The notes below the pieces were generated by a model. The model saw only the letters and a program-made list of their open reading frames with translations, searched no databases and was not told the origin of the DNA. A stretch of DNA of 5,704 bases from Anaerolineaceae bacterium (GTDB lineage Bacteria; Chloroflexota; Anaerolineae; Anaerolineales; Villigracilaceae): assembly GCA_009885445.1 (NCBI GenBank), contig VFKQ01000123.1:1-5704 (forward strand), given 5' to 3'. Shown here in pieces: positions 5,009 through 5,704 of this stretch (positions are counted from its first letter, which is position 1; every line of letters begins with the position of its first letter). The translations under genes were made by a program, and so were the position numbers.

Positions 5009-5017
5009 ACCGTTCCT

Positions 5018-5022
5018 GGAGG
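5018..5022 (+). promoter_or_regulatory. Ribosome binding site of the dimethylargininase gene
   Basis: GGAGG ends 4 nt before the ATG at 5027, a slightly short gap. It is one of the clearest Shine-Dalgarno sequences in the window and fixes this start. The esterase, the NERD-like gene, rnhB and the 79-aa gene lack one. Confidence 0.7.
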
Positions 5023-5026
5023 TCGA

Positions 5027-5704
5027 ATGAAAATCGCCATCACCCGTGAAGTCAGCCGCTCGGTCGTCAATTGTGAGTTGACTCATCTCGCGCGCGCACC
5101 TATCAATGTGGAGCGCGCACGTGAGCAGCATGAGGCGTATCGTGCCGCATTGCGCGGACTGGGCGTCGAAGTCATCTCTCTGCCCGAGGAGCCAGACCTG
5201 CCCGACTCTGTTTTCGTGGAGGACGCGGCCATCGTGCTCGACGAAGTGGCCGTGCTCACCCGCCCGGGCGCGGAGTCGCGGCGCGCGGAAGTTGAGTCTG
5301 TGGCTCGGGCGCTGGAGCCGTATCGCCGCCGTCTCTTGCGCATCACTGCGCCCGGCACGCTGGATGGCGGCGACGTGCTGACAGTGGGCAAAGTAATTTT
5401 TGTGGGCTTAACTTTGCGCACGAATGCGACAGCCATTGAGCAGTTGCGCGTGTTGTTGAATCCATTTGGTTATGTGGTCATCGGCGTGCCGGTGACGGAG
5501 TGTCTACATTTGAAATCGGGGGTCACACAGGTTGCAGAAAAGACTCTGTTAATCAATCCCGCCTGGGTGGACAAGAAATATTTTGCTGGTTTTGATTTTA
5601 TCGAAATAGACCCCTCTGAACTCTACGCGGCGAACGCGCTGATGATTGGCAACGCGCTGATCTACCCCGCAGAATTCCGTCAGACGGCGAAGCGCCTGGG
5701 GGGG
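5027..5704 (+). CDS. Dimethylargininase / DDAH-type amidinohydrolase (5' part, runs off window)
   Basis: The open frame encodes 226 residues and continues beyond the window. It resembles N(G),N(G)-dimethylarginine dimethylaminohydrolase, which hydrolyses methylated arginine to citrulline and a methylamine, in the guanidino-modifying (arginine deiminase-like) fold. Motifs are CELTHLARAPI at 16-26, QHEAYRAAL at 34-42, LPDSVFVEDAA at 58-68 (E65/D66 in the active site), LTRPGAESRR at 77-86, PGTLDGGDVL at 109-118, RTNATAIEQL at 131-140, CLHLKSGVT at 159-167 with catalytic H161, and AANALMIGNALIYP at 201-214. The catalytic cysteine lies near the C-terminus in this family and is outside the window, so activity cannot be confirmed. 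In bacteria such proteins may also act on other arginine derivatives. The ATG at 5027 has GGAGG at 5018-5022 with a short 4-nt gap. It sits directly after broken transposon sequence, so its original promoter may have been lost or replaced. Confidence 0.93.
   Translation, partial: MKIAITREVSRSVVNCELTHLARAPINVERAREQHEAYRAALRGLGVEVISLPEEPDLPDSVFVEDAAIVLDEVAVLTRPGAESRRAEVESVARALEPYRRRLLRITAPGTLDGGDVLTVGKVIFVGLTLRTNATAIEQLRVLLNPFGYVVIGVPVTECLHLKSGVTQVAEKTLLINPAWVDKKYFAGFDFIEIDPSELYAANALMIGNALIYPAEFRQTAKRLGG

Noticed and set aside
5083..5436. Leftward serine/arginine-rich open frame opposite the dimethylargininase gene
   Set aside because: Low-complexity antisense translation of a gene whose forward frame carries all family motifs.

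Overview
The window looks like a piece of a moderately GC-rich bacterial chromosome. A member of the Chloroflexota, probably class Anaerolineae, is my best guess. This is inferred from the character of the proteins, the tRNA gene without an encoded CCA end, and dispersed repeats of the 'aattcgcg...gattagcg' and 'cctttgtg' type; no marker gene here proves it.

Layout. Positions 3139-497 hold a compact leftward run of four genes: an unrecognised 102-aa protein, a NERD-like protein with a C-terminal membrane anchor, a family 2 glycosyltransferase of the dolichyl/polyprenyl-phosphate glucosyltransferase type, and ribonuclease HII (rnhB). Gaps are 9 bp or less, or the genes overlap, so they are probably one operon. 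A 79-aa unknown protein follows leftward at 346-107 behind its own promoter, and a strong hairpin at 30-62 closes the unit. Between rnhB and the small gene lies an imperfect inverted repeat.

Positions 3272-3459 hold a leftward tRNA-Pro(UGG) gene with a good promoter and a textbook intrinsic terminator. Its -10 box overlaps the -10 box of a rightward gene for a secreted, lipoprotein-like esterase D-type hydrolase (3445-4326). The esterase start codon sits only 7 bp past its TATAAT box, so its transcript is probably leaderless. A nested palindromic repeat (3222-3261) separates the tRNA terminator from the operon promoter.

Positions 4351-5009 are a small graveyard of mobile DNA. It holds the C-terminal end of an integrase-type (rve) transposase on the minus strand with two transposon-end-like repeats. 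At a CTAG site this is interrupted by the left half of an IS701-type element, whose transposase is cut off after its first catalytic region. A triplicated 'ccttygtg' repeat then leads into the last gene, a dimethylargininase/DDAH-type amidinohydrolase (5027 onward), which runs off the window end.

The genes are mostly housekeeping or conserved-unknown. I see no defence system, CRISPR array, biosynthetic cluster or other clearly new system. The most unusual points are the nested broken insertion sequences, the overlapping divergent promoters of the tRNA and esterase, and the NERD-like membrane protein that has lost expected nuclease residues.
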